DNA of 64,000 nt from Pseudosulfitobacter sp. DSM 107133 (lineage in GTDB: Bacteria; Pseudomonadota; Alphaproteobacteria; Rhodobacterales; Rhodobacteraceae). The notes under the pieces are model-generated. The model saw only the letters and a program-made list of their open reading frames with translations. It made no database searches and was not told the origin of the DNA. This document shows positions 35,750-45,000 of the stretch, piece by piece (within the stretch, counting starts at the first letter, position 1; each line of letters begins with the position of its first letter). The stretch spans positions 94,962 to 158,961 of the forward strand of contig NZ_CP085157.1 of NCBI RefSeq assembly GCF_022788695.1. The letters run 5' to 3'. A program made the translations under genes and the position numbers.

Positions 35750-36907
35750 TCAGACATCCAGCGAACGAGCGATCAGTTCCTTCATGATTTCGTTGGTGCC
35801 GCCATAGATCATCTGCACCCGGCTGTCGGCGTAAAGACGCGCGATCGGGAATTCCATCATGTAACCGTATCCGCCATGCAGTTGCAGACATTCATGCATG
35901 ACTTCGTTCTGCGTCTGACTGCCCCACCATTTCGCCATTGACGCGGTGGCGGCATCAAGCTCGCCAGCCTCTATTCGGGCAATGCCGTCATTGACGAAGC
36001 TACGCAGCAGTTCGGCTTTGGTCTTGCATTCCGCCAGTTTGAACCGGGTGTTCTGGAAATCCATGATCCGCTTGCCGAACGCCTTGCGATCCTGAACGTA
36101 TTTTACGGTCTCATCGATCGCGAAGTCGATGAAACCAAGCGCGGTGATTCCGATCATCAATCGCTCCCAGGGCAATTGCTTCATCAGCTGATAGAACCCC
36201 TGCCCTTCCTCAGTACCTAGCAGGTTGGCTGTGGGGACGCGCACATCCTCAAAAAACAGCTCGGCCGTGTCAGAGCCCTTCATGCCAAGCTTCTTTAGGT
36301 TCCGCCCACGCCGGAATCCTTCTGCGTCCTTGGCCTCCAGAACGATCAGCGACACACCCTTGGCCCCTGCGCTTCTGTCCGTCTTGGCCACCACTACGAC
36401 TATGTCGGCGGTATGACCGTTGGTTATGAAAATCTTCGACCCGTTGATCTTGTAGTGATTGCCGTCTCGTTCTGCATAGGTCTGAACGCTCTGAAGGTCC
36501 GAGCCGGTGCCCGGTTCTGTCATGGCGATAGCGGCGACGCTTTCGCCGCTAATCAACCGCGGCAGCCACTTTTTCTTTTGCTCTTCACTGCCGTAGGTGT
36601 TCAGATAGTGAATTACGATGCTCTGGATGCCGTAACCCCAGCCGGTATCTCCGGTGCGCCCTTGTTCATAGACAGTGATCGCGTCAAACCCAATACCGCC
36701 CCCGAATCCACCATACTCCTCCGCAATGGATCCGCCCATGACGCCCTGCTCGCCGACGACCTTCCAGAACTCTCGGTCGACGATGCCTTGTGACGCCCAT
36801 TTGTCGACATTTGGCGCCATCTCGGCATCAAAAAGTTTGCGGGTACTCTCCGCGAACATCTTGTGTTCATCGGAAACCCAGTTTGGGGAGTTCTTGATCA
36901 GAGACAT
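35750..36907 (-). CDS. Acyl-CoA dehydrogenase
   Basis: This 385-residue ACAD has AMTEPGTGSDLQSVQT, NGSKIFITNGHTAD and the C-terminal QLHGGYGYMMEFPIARLYADSRVQMIYGGTNEIMKE. It resembles general medium/long-chain bacterial dehydrogenases. It is transcribed toward the CaiB pair and lies downstream of etfA with a 193-base gap. That gap holds no operator copy and no gene that I can support. Electrons would go to the adjacent ETF. Confidence 0.9.
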   Translation of the reverse strand: MSLIKNSPNWVSDEHKMFAESTRKLFDAEMAPNVDKWASQGIVDREFWKVVGEQGVMGGSIAEEYGGFGGGIGFDAITVYEQGRTGDTGWGYGIQSIVIHYLNTYGSEEQKKKWLPRLISGESVAAIAMTEPGTGSDLQSVQTYAERDGNHYKINGSKIFITNGHTADIVVVVAKTDRSAGAKGVSLIVLEAKDAEGFRRGRNLKKLGMKGSDTAELFFEDVRVPTANLLGTEEGQGFYQLMKQLPWERLMIGITALGFIDFAIDETVKYVQDRKAFGKRIMDFQNTRFKLAECKTKAELLRSFVNDGIARIEAGELDAATASMAKWWGSQTQNEVMHECLQLHGGYGYMMEFPIARLYADSRVQMIYGGTNEIMKELIARSLDV

Positions 36908-37100
36908 GTTTTTTTCCTACAAAGGCGACTTGATCTGTTGAAATCTATCAGGTGTCTTGTCTTGAAAATGAGGAGGAACAGGTTCAAGCGATGCGTCAGA
37001 TTAAGCAAATATCCTCCCAAGAGCCGGTTCCCCTACTGGTTGCTCCCGTTCATGATAAGCTCCGCGCAAGGCGGACCTTTCAAACGCTGTGCGCCCCGAA

Positions 37101-38033
37101 TCAACTGAGTTTCTCGATCAATTCCGGCACCGCGGTGAAAAGATCCGCGACAAGGCCGTAGTCGGCAACCTGGAAGATCGGGGCTTCTTCGTCCTTGTTG
37201 ATGGCGACGATGATCTTGCTGTCTTTCATACCGGCCAGATGCTGGATCGCGCCAGAGATGCCCACCGCGACATAAAGATCGGGGGCTACAACCTTGCCGG
37301 TTTGCCCGACCTGCCAGTCGTTGGGGGCGTAGCCCGAGTCAACGGCGGCACGGGATGCGCCGACGGCGGCACCCAGCTTGTCGGCCAGTTTCTCGATCAG
37401 GGCGAAGTCAGCTTCCGAGCCGACACCGCGCCCGCCCGACACGACCACGCCTGCGCTGGTCAGTTCGGGGCGGTCCGAGGCGGCTACCTTGTCCTCGACC
37501 CATTCGGACAGGCCGGGGTTTTCGCCCGTGGCAATCGCCTCGACCGAGGCAGAGCCGCCCATCGGGGCCAGATCGAAGGTCGAGGTGCGGATCGTTATCA
37601 CCTTGACGCCATCGGTGGATTTCACCGTCTGGATCGCGTTGCCGGCATAGATCGGACGTTCGAACGTGTCCGCATCGACTACGCCCACCACGTCGGACAG
37701 GATCATCACGTCCAGCAGGGCGGCGACGCGCGGCATAATGTTCTTCGCATCCGTGGTAGAGGGGGCCACGATGTGCGAATAATTGCCCGCAAGGCTGACG
37801 ATCAGGGCGGCCACGGGTTCGGCCAGGCGGTGCCCGTAGAGCGCGTCTTCGGCGACCAGCACCTTGGAGACGCCTTCGATCTTGGCGGCCTCATCCGCTG
37901 CGGCCTTGGCCGAGGCGCCGGTGCAGAGCACGGTCATATCGCCCAGTTGCTTGGCCGCGGTCACGGCCTTGGCGGTGGCATCCACTGCCAGCGTGCCATC
38001 GGTTACTTCACCAATCAGAAGAACAGCCATCAC
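37101..38033 (-). CDS. etfA: Electron transfer flavoprotein alpha subunit
   Basis: This 310-residue EtfA begins [26 protein letters not shown] and has the C-terminal FAD domain with [32 protein letters not shown] and [11 protein letters not shown]. With EtfB it accepts electrons from acyl-CoA dehydrogenases and passes them to ETF-quinone oxidoreductase, which is not in the window. The start overlaps the etfB stop by 4 bases. A dedicated ETF next to so many ACADs fits a specialised catabolic island, although it could also be the main cellular copy. Confidence 0.95.
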   Translation of the reverse strand: MMAVLLIGEVTDGTLAVDATAKAVTAAKQLGDMTVLCTGASAKAAADEAAKIEGVSKVLVAEDALYGHRLAEPVAALIVSLAGNYSHIVAPSTTDAKNIMPRVAALLDVMILSDVVGVVDADTFERPIYAGNAIQTVKSTDGVKVITIRTSTFDLAPMGGSASVEAIATGENPGLSEWVEDKVAASDRPELTSAGVVVSGGRGVGSEADFALIEKLADKLGAAVGASRAAVDSGYAPNDWQVGQTGKVVAPDLYVAVGISGAIQHLAGMKDSKIIVAINKDEEAPIFQVADYGLVADLFTAVPELIEKLS

Positions 38034-38788
38034 ACAGCCCCCGCTTCCTTGAGTTTCGCCACAAGCTCGTCAACCGAGCCCACCTTGATGCCCGCCGCGC
38101 GCGCCGCCGGTTCCGAGGTCTTGACCACGGTCAGGCGCGGGGTGACATCGACGCCGTAATCGGCGGCGGTCTTTTCATCGAGCGGCTTTTTCTTGGCCTT
38201 CATGATGTTCGGCAGCGACGCGTAGCGCGGCTCGTTCAGGCGCAGGTCGGCGGTCACGATCGTGGGCAGTTTGACCTTGATCGTCTGCAGACCGCCATCC
38301 ACTTCGCGGGTGACCAGCGCGTGATCGCCCTGAATGTCCAGATGCGAGGCGAAGGCGGCTTGGCTCCAGCCCAGCAGGGCAGATAGCATCTGGCCGGTGG
38401 CGTTCATGTCGTTGTCGATGGCCTGTTTACCCGCGATCACCAGACCGGGGTTTTCCTCGGCGATGACGGCTTTCAGGATCTTGGCCACGGCCAGCGGTTC
38501 GATGTCGTTGTGAACATCGTCCGTAGCCACGACCAGAATGGCGCGGTCGGCGCCCATGGCCAGCGCGGTCCGCAGGGTTTCCTGCGCTTGCTTGACGCCG
38601 ATGGAAACCACCACGACCTCATCAGCCTTTCCCGCTTCCTTCAACCGGATCGCCTCTTCCACCGCGATCTCGTCGAAAGGGTTCATGGACATTTTGACAT
38701 TGGCGAGATCGACACCGCTTCCGTCCGCCTTGACGCGGACCTTCACGTTGTAGTCGATCACACGTTTGACAGGCACGAGTACCTTCAT
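38030..38788 (-). CDS. etfB: Electron transfer flavoprotein beta subunit
   Basis: This 252-residue EtfB begins [23 protein letters not shown] and contains [23 protein letters not shown], the AMP-binding signature, and the recognition-loop region [23 protein letters not shown] that contacts dehydrogenases. Upstream lies a crotonase gene 43 bases away. An inverted repeat (38825-38840) overlaps that crotonase stop and may contribute to separate control of etfBA. Confidence 0.95.
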   Translation of the reverse strand: MKVLVPVKRVIDYNVKVRVKADGSGVDLANVKMSMNPFDEIAVEEAIRLKEAGKADEVVVVSIGVKQAQETLRTALAMGADRAILVVATDDVHNDIEPLAVAKILKAVIAEENPGLVIAGKQAIDNDMNATGQMLSALLGWSQAAFASHLDIQGDHALVTREVDGGLQTIKVKLPTIVTADLRLNEPRYASLPNIMKAKKKPLDEKTAADYGVDVTPRLTVVKTSEPAARAAGIKVGSVDELVAKLKEAGAV

Positions 38789-38824
38789 TGGCGTGGTCTC
38801 CCTTGAGTTCTTCGATATGGTTTC

Positions 38825-38840
38825 GACCGACTTATCGGTC
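38825..38840. repeat. Short inverted repeat upstream of etfB
   Basis: GACCGA-CTTA-TCGGTC is a perfect 6+6 inverted repeat that straddles the stop codon of the crotonase gene and lies 36 bases before etfB. It differs from the TCTAAC-N4-GTTAGA element. It could be an operator for a different regulator, or chance. Confidence 0.3.
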
Positions 38841-39614
38841 TGTGAATTGGGGTTTGCGCTTCTCCGAAAACGCTTTCATAGCTTCGGGAAAGTCATGCGC
38901 GCACAGCAGAACACTTTGGCAGTCACGCTCGATGTCCAGAGCCTCAAGATAACTACATTCCGCCGACGCGCGCATCACACGCTTGGCGGTTTGAACGCCG
39001 AACATCGGATGCTGTGCAATCTCGCGCGCGATCTCAAGCGCGCGGGCCTCGACCTGTCCGGCCGGCACACATTCCTCGACGACGCGCAGGTCGCGGGCGG
39101 TGCGCCCGTCGATCTCGCGCCCCGTGAGAACAAGCATCCGCGCCACGCCCGCGCCGGCGCGTTGCTGAAGAAGCCAGCTCGACCCGGTGTCAGGGCAGCC
39201 GCCGACACGGGCAAAAACCTCGCACAGCCGGGCATCTTCGGCCGCTACGACGATATCCGCCGACAGGGCCAGGCTCAGGCCGGCACCGAAGGCGACACCG
39301 CAGACGGCGGAGATCAGGGGTTTCCGAAAGAGATACGCGGCGCGCCCGCCATCATGAACCTTGTCCACCATTTCCGATGTGGCTCTCGCGCCTTTGGCAA
39401 TCTCAGACTGAAAGCCGACCAGATCCCCACCGCTGCTGAAATGATCGCCACCGGTCATGACAACTGCGCGTAGCGTGTCGTCCCGCTCCGCCTGCCGCAG
39501 GCATGTTACGAGATCCTCGACAAACCCGATGCTGTAGGGGTTACGTTTCCCGGGCTGGGTAAAGCGTAGGATGCCGATGGGGCCGTCCCGGTCTAGGCGC
39601 ATCAACTCGGTCAT
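38832..39614 (-). CDS. Enoyl-CoA hydratase/isomerase family protein
   Basis: This 260-residue crotonase-fold protein has [14 protein letters not shown] and [21 protein letters not shown]. The two classical catalytic glutamates are not visible at their usual positions, as in the crotonase at 25410, so the exact reaction is open (isomerase or other). GAGGGAG upstream fixes the start at 39614; the longer frame begins inside the intergenic region. It lies between the crotonase at 39626 and etfBA. Confidence 0.85.
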   Translation of the reverse strand: MTELMRLDRDGPIGILRFTQPGKRNPYSIGFVEDLVTCLRQAERDDTLRAVVMTGGDHFSSGGDLVGFQSEIAKGARATSEMVDKVHDGGRAAYLFRKPLISAVCGVAFGAGLSLALSADIVVAAEDARLCEVFARVGGCPDTGSSWLLQQRAGAGVARMLVLTGREIDGRTARDLRVVEECVPAGQVEARALEIAREIAQHPMFGVQTAKRVMRASAECSYLEALDIERDCQSVLLCAHDFPEAMKAFSEKRKPQFTDR

Positions 39615-39625
39615 GCCAATCTCCC

Positions 39626-40402
39626 TCAGGTTCCGGTCCACACCGGGGCGCGCTTTTCGGCGAATGCTCTGGGGCCCTCGATTGCGTCATTGCTGGCGTA
39701 AACGACCTCGTGCAGGCGCTTACCTTCTTCCAGACCGCCTGCGCAGCCCAGATCCATGGTGGCGCGAACGCCGCCTTTGGCGGCGATCACGGAAAGCGGC
39801 GCGCCCCCGGCAATCCGCTTGGCGAGATCCAACGCCCGCGCGCGCACCGCGTCCGGCGTATCCTCGAGATAATTGGTGAACCCGTAATCATGCAGACGCT
39901 CAATCGGCATCAGATCGCCGGTCAGAAGGATTTCCATGAGAATGGGTTGCGGCAGCATCGACAGCGCCGGCGCCGCCCAAGGCGACCCCCGGCCAATCTT
40001 CACCTCTGTAATACCAACCTTTGTTCCCTTGAGGCCGACGCGCAGGTCGCAATTGAGGGTCAGCATCATGCCCCCCGCCATCAGCGATCCAGTCATCGCG
40101 GCGATGATCGGCTTCTTGCAGGCGCGCATGGTTTCATGAAACGGGTCACGCATTTTCGTCAGAATATCGACTCCTTCATCACGCGCTATCTGCGAAGCTT
40201 CCTTCAAATCCAGCCCGGCACTGAAGACACCGCAATCGGTCGAGGTAAGTATCGCCACGCGGACGGTGTCATCCGCTCCGATTTTCTTCCAAGCATCTGT
40301 CAGCCCGTTCGTTGCGTCCACAGACAACGCGTTCTTGCGCTCGGGCCGATTGATACAGACGGTCGCGATTCCGTCTTCAATTGTAAGCTTGATCGGGCTC
40401 AT
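39626..40402 (-). CDS. Enoyl-CoA hydratase/isomerase family protein
   Basis: This 258-residue crotonase-fold protein begins SPIKLTIEDGIATVCINRPERKNALS and has DCGVFSAGLDLKEAS and GSLMAGGMMLTLNCD. A Glu remains near the second catalytic position (ITEVKIGRGSP). Of the four crotonases in the window it keeps this part best along with a normal N terminus, so hydratase activity is plausible. It follows the binding-protein gene of importer 2 after a stem-loop. Confidence 0.85.
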   Translation of the reverse strand: MSPIKLTIEDGIATVCINRPERKNALSVDATNGLTDAWKKIGADDTVRVAILTSTDCGVFSAGLDLKEASQIARDEGVDILTKMRDPFHETMRACKKPIIAAMTGSLMAGGMMLTLNCDLRVGLKGTKVGITEVKIGRGSPWAAPALSMLPQPILMEILLTGDLMPIERLHDYGFTNYLEDTPDAVRARALDLAKRIAGGAPLSVIAAKGGVRATMDLGCAGGLEEGKRLHEVVYASNDAIEGPRAFAEKRAPVWTGT

Positions 40403-40453
40403 GGTTTCCACTTCGTTTCTCCAGCATCGTTTTAACTTGAACACGCGGTTGTT

Positions 40454-40485
40454 GCTCCCCCGCGACATGATCGCCACGGGGGAGC
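40454..40485 (-). other. Stem-loop downstream of binding-protein gene
   Basis: A perfect 8-bp stem GCTCCCCC/GGGGGAGC with a 16-base loop lies 6 bases after the stop of the binding-protein gene that ends at 40492 (minus strand). No T-run follows. It probably protects upstream mRNA or reduces read-through into the crotonase genes. Confidence 0.65.
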
Positions 40486-40491
40486 TGCCAT

Positions 40492-41742
40492 CTATTCGAC
40501 AGTGAACTTCGCCGAGCTTTCCTTGATCACTTCCCACACCACATCGATGTAGTCCGCGCTCCAGTCGGTCAAAGGAACCCAGTTTGCCCCGTCCCATTGT
40601 TCAATGCGTGTCTTGCCACCGCCACCGTGATCCTGGGGCGTTACGGTCACAGGGGCCATCAAGCCATTGGCGTCGAAGTTTTCTATCGCCTCGTAGCCCG
40701 ATTTCATGCTCTCGGGCGTCAACGGCCAACCGTTCTCCTGGATCGCAAGCCGAGCAGCTTCGAAACCCGTCGTATAGACTGCAAGGCCGAGATTGTAGTA
40801 TACGTCACGAACCAGGCTTTCCGGCCCACTGCCCTTTCCGTTTGCATAGTAGGTGTCGAGCATCGTCTTGACGATTGGCACGTCTTGCCCGCCGGCCACG
40901 TTAGTCCCGCGCAAGACACCTTTTGCCTCTTCCGCGCCGATGTTATTTATATCGACCTCGTTCATCCAGTTCACCGACAAGTAGCGGTCGATTGGGAAAC
41001 CGTTACGACGCATTTCCTTGGACGCAACAACATGCCCACCGGCCAATAGCCAGCTGATCACATAGTCAGGCTTGTCTCGGCGAATCTTGCTCCATGCGCC
41101 GGACTGATCCGACCCCGGCAGCGGAACCGGATAGAGCTCCAGTTGGAAGCCTTCCTTCTCGGCAAGCGTCTTAAGAATCTCGATCGGCTCCTGCCCGAAA
41201 GGATAGTCCAGATAGATGAAGCCGATCTTGGCATCGCTCAGATCGCCCCCCATTTGGCCCTTGATGAAGGCAACATCGTTCGCCGCCTGCTGCCAATAGG
41301 TCGGACCGACAGGGAAGACCCATCCGAAAACCTCGCCGTCGACTGCGTCACCACGGCCGACGAAAGATTGCATCAAAATGTTTCCATCCTTCATGGCACG
41401 CGGCAAAGCCGCGTTCGTGACCGGCGTAGACAGGAAGTTGTAGATAAAAACGCCCTCACGCTTCAGCTGCTCATAGCATTCCACGCCCCGCTGCGGCTCA
41501 TTGCCGTGGTCGCGCACGATGATTTCAACCGGGTGCCCCTCGATGCCACCGTTTTCATTGGTGTACATCGCAAGATCTTGGGCCGCCTGTGCGACCTGTG
41601 GCGAAATGAATGTGTATGACTTGCTGAGGTCAAAGCAGAGGCCGAACTTGATCGGCTCATTTTCCTGAGCTGATGCGATCGCCCCGCTGGTTGCCAACGC
41701 AGCGGCGATGGCAATAGTCCATACTTTCCGTTTGGTTTTCAT
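40492..41742 (-). CDS. livK: Periplasmic substrate-binding protein (importer 2, paralogue A)
   Basis: This 416-residue type I binding protein has a signal peptide (MKTKRKVWTIAIAAALATSG, likely cleavage after ASA). The mature part starts EPIKFGLCFDLSKSYTF. It is a close paralogue of the protein encoded just upstream (41829-43067): long runs such as IVRDHGNEPQRG and LYPVPLPGSDQSGAWSK are shared. Tandem binding proteins allow one importer to take related ligands. It is not similar enough to the importer 1 protein to be called a recent copy of it. Confidence 0.9.
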   Translation of the reverse strand: MKTKRKVWTIAIAAALATSGAIASAQENEPIKFGLCFDLSKSYTFISPQVAQAAQDLAMYTNENGGIEGHPVEIIVRDHGNEPQRGVECYEQLKREGVFIYNFLSTPVTNAALPRAMKDGNILMQSFVGRGDAVDGEVFGWVFPVGPTYWQQAANDVAFIKGQMGGDLSDAKIGFIYLDYPFGQEPIEILKTLAEKEGFQLELYPVPLPGSDQSGAWSKIRRDKPDYVISWLLAGGHVVASKEMRRNGFPIDRYLSVNWMNEVDINNIGAEEAKGVLRGTNVAGGQDVPIVKTMLDTYYANGKGSGPESLVRDVYYNLGLAVYTTGFEAARLAIQENGWPLTPESMKSGYEAIENFDANGLMAPVTVTPQDHGGGGKTRIEQWDGANWVPLTDWSADYIDVVWEVIKESSAKFTVE

Positions 41743-41760
41743 GTTTCTCTCTCCCGTTGT

Positions 41761-41817
41761 TGAACGCAGGGCTCATAGTTCCAATACTGATTCTCAGCCC
41801 CACGCATTTTGCGTTCA
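41761..41817 (-). other. Stem-loop between the tandem binding-protein genes
   Basis: Arms TGAACGCA (41761-41768) and TGCGTTCA (41810-41817) enclose a second pairing, GGGCT (41769-41773) with AGCCC (41796-41800). The structure sits between the two tandem livK-like genes and has no terminator T-run. It resembles a segmental mRNA stability element that sets the ratio of the two binding proteins. Confidence 0.5.
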
Positions 41818-41828
41818 GTTGCCATTCT

Positions 41829-43067
41829 TCATTCCCCGTACTTCGAAGAACTTTCCCTAACGACGTCCCAAACAACTTCTCCGTACGCCGCGATCCAGTC
41901 AGTCTGCGGAACCCAGGTTTCGCCATCCCACATCTCGATACGCGTCTTGCCGCCGCCGCCGTGATCCTCGGCTGTGACCGTGATTGGTGCCATCAGACCG
42001 TTGGCGTCGTAGTTTTCCAGCGACTCTAGGCCCTTTTTATAGGATTCCGCGGTGATCGGCATCCCCTCCAGGTCTGCGGCCCTGCGGGCAGCCTCGAAGA
42101 TGATCGAATACATCGCCAGACCTGTGTTGTAATAGACGTCCTGCGTGTTCACGAGCGGACCGGAGCCCTCTCCCTCGTCATAGAGTTTATTGATGATCTC
42201 CAGACGCAGGGGCACGTCCTGACCACCCACGACATTTGTGCCGCGCTTGAGCCCGGTGGCGGCCTCGGCGCCAATATTGGCGATGTCGACTTCATTCAGC
42301 CAGTTTACGGAAATATACTTGTCCATCGGAATGCGATTGCGTTGCATTTCCTTCGAAGCGACGACATGCGCACCACCAAGCATCCATGAGATCACATGGT
42401 CGGGATTGTCACGACGCATCTTCGACCATGCACCGGATTGATCGCTGCCCGGCAGCGGCACGGGGTAAAGCAGTAGTTCGAAACCCTCTTTCTGCGACAG
42501 CGTTTTGAGAATCTCGATCGGCTCCTGCCCGAACGGGTAGTCGAAATAAATGTAGCCGATCTTGACGTCCGAGAGATCGTCGTCATGTAGCTGCTTGATA
42601 TATCCGATATCGTTTGCCACCTGCCCCCAATATGTCGGGCCGACGGGATAGACCCATTCGAAAACGGTTCCATCCACCGCATCGCCCCGACCCACCAGTG
42701 ACTGCATGAGAATCCGCCCGTCTTCCATCGCGCGTGGCAGGATCGCCAAAGATACAGGCGTCGACAGCGTGTCGAAGACGAAAACCCCTTCCCGGCTCAG
42801 CCTGGAATAACACTCGATGCCGCGCTGTGGCTCGTTTCCGTGATCACGAACGATAACCTCTACCGGCTCTCCACCGATACCACCCTGCATGTTGATCAGC
42901 TTCGCCACATCCATCGCTGCCTGCGACACCTGCGGCGTGGCGAAAGTATAGGCCTTGCTAAGATCATAGCAAACCCCGACCTTGAATGGCTCCGCCAGAG
43001 CCTGTGTTCCGGCCATCCAGCTCCCCATCATAGAAAAAACAGCTAATGCCTTGGTAAGTTTCTTCAT
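41829..43067 (-). CDS. livK: Periplasmic substrate-binding protein (importer 2, paralogue B)
   Basis: This 412-residue binding protein has a signal peptide (MKKLTKALAVFSMMGSWMAG, likely cleavage after ALA) and a mature start EPFKVGVCYDLSKAYTF. GGGAGG upstream supports the ATG at 43067 rather than 43085. By eye it shares well over half of its residues with paralogue A, which points to a tandem duplication followed by divergence. It follows livF of importer 2 by 33 bases. Confidence 0.9.
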   Translation of the reverse strand: MKKLTKALAVFSMMGSWMAGTQALAEPFKVGVCYDLSKAYTFATPQVSQAAMDVAKLINMQGGIGGEPVEVIVRDHGNEPQRGIECYSRLSREGVFVFDTLSTPVSLAILPRAMEDGRILMQSLVGRGDAVDGTVFEWVYPVGPTYWGQVANDIGYIKQLHDDDLSDVKIGYIYFDYPFGQEPIEILKTLSQKEGFELLLYPVPLPGSDQSGAWSKMRRDNPDHVISWMLGGAHVVASKEMQRNRIPMDKYISVNWLNEVDIANIGAEAATGLKRGTNVVGGQDVPLRLEIINKLYDEGEGSGPLVNTQDVYYNTGLAMYSIIFEAARRAADLEGMPITAESYKKGLESLENYDANGLMAPITVTAEDHGGGGKTRIEMWDGETWVPQTDWIAAYGEVVWDVVRESSSKYGE

Positions 43068-43100
43068 CTTTTCCTCCCTGAACAATCTCTGTCTAGTGAC

Positions 43101-43919
43101 TTAACTCAGCCAACGCTTGCGTCGGCTGTAATGTTTGACATTGTGAAAGTTGGCACCTTCTCCGCCGCCAAGGTAGAATTCCTGGATGTCGGAGTTGGAT
43201 TTGAGCGCCTCGGCTGTACCATGCATGACCACGCGGCCGTTTTCGATCAGATAACCTTCCGAAACGATTTCCAGCGCGGCCAAGGCATTCTGTTCAACCA
43301 AAAGCACCGACAAACCCTCCTCGCGGTTGATTTTTTGAAGGATGCCGAAAATTTCAGCCACCAAGAATGGCGCTAGCCCAAGACTCGGCTCATCGAGCAT
43401 CAGAAGACTCGGTTGGGTCACAAGAGCTCGGCCAATGGCAAGCATTTGCTGTTCGCCGCCCGACAGATAACCCGCCTGCGAATTACGGCGCTCGGCAAGC
43501 CTGGGAAAATAGTCGTATATTTTATCCTTTTCCACACTCAATTCAGATCTGGACATTCCCATCGGTGCGGCCGCAGTCAGGTTCTCGTCTGGAGTCAGAT
43601 GCTCGAAAACGCGCCGTCCTTCGATGACGTGACAGATGCCCATTTCGACACGTTTCTGCGCCAGCATCTCTGTGATGTCGGTCCCGTCAAACTTTATCTC
43701 ACCCCGGCTGATATGGCCGCGTTCTGCCTTCAGAAGACCACTGATCGCCTTCAATGTTGTGCTTTTTCCGGCTCCGTTGGAGCCCAGAAGCGCGACCATT
43801 CCGCCCTTCGGCACCTGAACAGAAACGCCTTTGATCGCCAGCATTACGTTGTCGTACAGCACCTCGATGCTATTCATCGACAGAATGGACTGGCCTTGGG
43901 CTTTCTCTTGCATCGGCAT
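43101..43919 (-). CDS. livF: HAAT-type ABC importer ATPase, LivF-like
   Basis: This 272-residue ATPase has Walker A GSNGAGKST, signature LSGGEQQ, Walker B LLMLDEPS and VEQNALAAL. It is the second ATPase of importer 2. The N-terminal ten or so residues before the conserved MNSIEVLYDNVMLAIKG segment could mean that translation really begins at that inner Met. The C terminus HYSRRKRWLS matches the importer 1 homologue. Confidence 0.92.
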   Translation of the reverse strand: MPMQEKAQGQSILSMNSIEVLYDNVMLAIKGVSVQVPKGGMVALLGSNGAGKSTTLKAISGLLKAERGHISRGEIKFDGTDITEMLAQKRVEMGICHVIEGRRVFEHLTPDENLTAAAPMGMSRSELSVEKDKIYDYFPRLAERRNSQAGYLSGGEQQMLAIGRALVTQPSLLMLDEPSLGLAPFLVAEIFGILQKINREEGLSVLLVEQNALAALEIVSEGYLIENGRVVMHGTAEALKSNSDIQEFYLGGGEGANFHNVKHYSRRKRWLS

Positions 43920-43925
43920 TCCTCT

Positions 43926-44999
43926 TTACTTTCTGAGCTGATCGAAGGGCCAGGTCATAAGATAGTCTCTGATATTGCCGTAGAGTTTTCCGAGACCTAG
44001 CGGTTCGATCATGAGAATGATGACGATCAACGCGCCGTAGACCGCATTGGGGATATGAGCGAGCGTTTCCACATTGACCTGCATGCCGAGCTCTTCGCTC
44101 GCTGTCACGACGAGCCCGTTCACCAGCCCCGGCACGAGCAGGATCAACGCAACTCCGAAATAGGACCCGATGATGCTGCCAAGTCCGCCTACGATCACCA
44201 TCGCCAATACCTGGATTGATACGTTTACCGAAAACTGTTCGGGTGCGGCCAGAAAGTAGAAGGTCGCGACCAGCAGGGCCCCGCTGACACCGGCAATGAA
44301 AGACGATGCCGCGAAGGCTAGGATCTTGTAGTAGAAGCTGTTTACGCCGAGGATCGCCGCAGCAAAATCCTTCTCACGCACTGCGACAAGTGCACGTCCC
44401 AGCCCAGTGCGCTTGAGGTTTAGCATGAAGATTGTGACCAAGACGCACCAGCCAAGTGCGACATAATAATAGCCGGCATCAGAGGTGATCTGCTGTCCTA
44501 ACAGCGCCAAAGTTGGAGCCTGAAGTGATGCGTGTGACCCGCCGGAAATCGTTGGGGAGTGGGTCAATACCCAGTCCATCACGAATTGCATCGCGAGGGT
44601 CGTGAGCGCGAGATAAAGACCTTTGACCCGCAATGCGGCAAAGGCGAACAGACTGCCGATCACTGATGCCGCCAACCCGCCAATGATCAAGGCGATTTCC
44701 CAAGGCACCCCGAGCCGCACGGCATGTATGGCCGAATAGGCACCAACGGCCATTACTGCGGCATATCCGAGATGGAGCTGTCCGGCCCAGCCTGTCACCA
44801 AGTTCAGTCCTAAAGCGGCGGCTGTCCAGATCAGCCAAGGCAAAATGTAACTGTTAAGGTAAAGTGACGGTAGGATAAACGGTGCCGCAAGTCCGATCAA
44901 CAGAAGGAACACCGCCAAGTTCCGGTCTGCCGGAACTTTGAACATGCGGCTATCCGAGATCAAACTGGAGTGGTAGACACCCGAGAGTCGATAGAACAT
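43926..44999 (-). CDS. livM: HAAT-type ABC importer permease, LivM-like
   Basis: This permease of up to 357 residues has about ten membrane segments. The LivM motifs are GWAGQLHLGYAAVMAVGAY and VREKDFAAAILGVNSFYYK, the ATPase-coupling loop. The gene lies one base after livH and six before livF. The first 18 residues may be over-called, since MFKVPADRNLAVFLLL would also be a sensible start. It forms the pore with LivH at 45001. Confidence 0.9.
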   Translation of the reverse strand: MFYRLSGVYHSSLISDSRMFKVPADRNLAVFLLLIGLAAPFILPSLYLNSYILPWLIWTAAALGLNLVTGWAGQLHLGYAAVMAVGAYSAIHAVRLGVPWEIALIIGGLAASVIGSLFAFAALRVKGLYLALTTLAMQFVMDWVLTHSPTISGGSHASLQAPTLALLGQQITSDAGYYYVALGWCVLVTIFMLNLKRTGLGRALVAVREKDFAAAILGVNSFYYKILAFAASSFIAGVSGALLVATFYFLAAPEQFSVNVSIQVLAMVIVGGLGSIIGSYFGVALILLVPGLVNGLVVTASEELGMQVNVETLAHIPNAVYGALIVIILMIEPLGLGKLYGNIRDYLMTWPFDQLRK

Positions 45000-45000
45000 T

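Noticed and set aside
37061..37075. Small hairpin TCCGC-GCAAG-GCGGA after etfA
   Set aside because: Short stem, no T-run on the transcribed strand; not convincing as a terminator.
36863..37161. Short plus-strand frames in the gap between etfA and the ACAD gene
   Set aside because: No ribosome sites or homology; the region reads as ordinary intergenic DNA.
37089..38159. 356-residue open frame on the plus strand
   Set aside because: Antisense to etfA, whose identity is certain.
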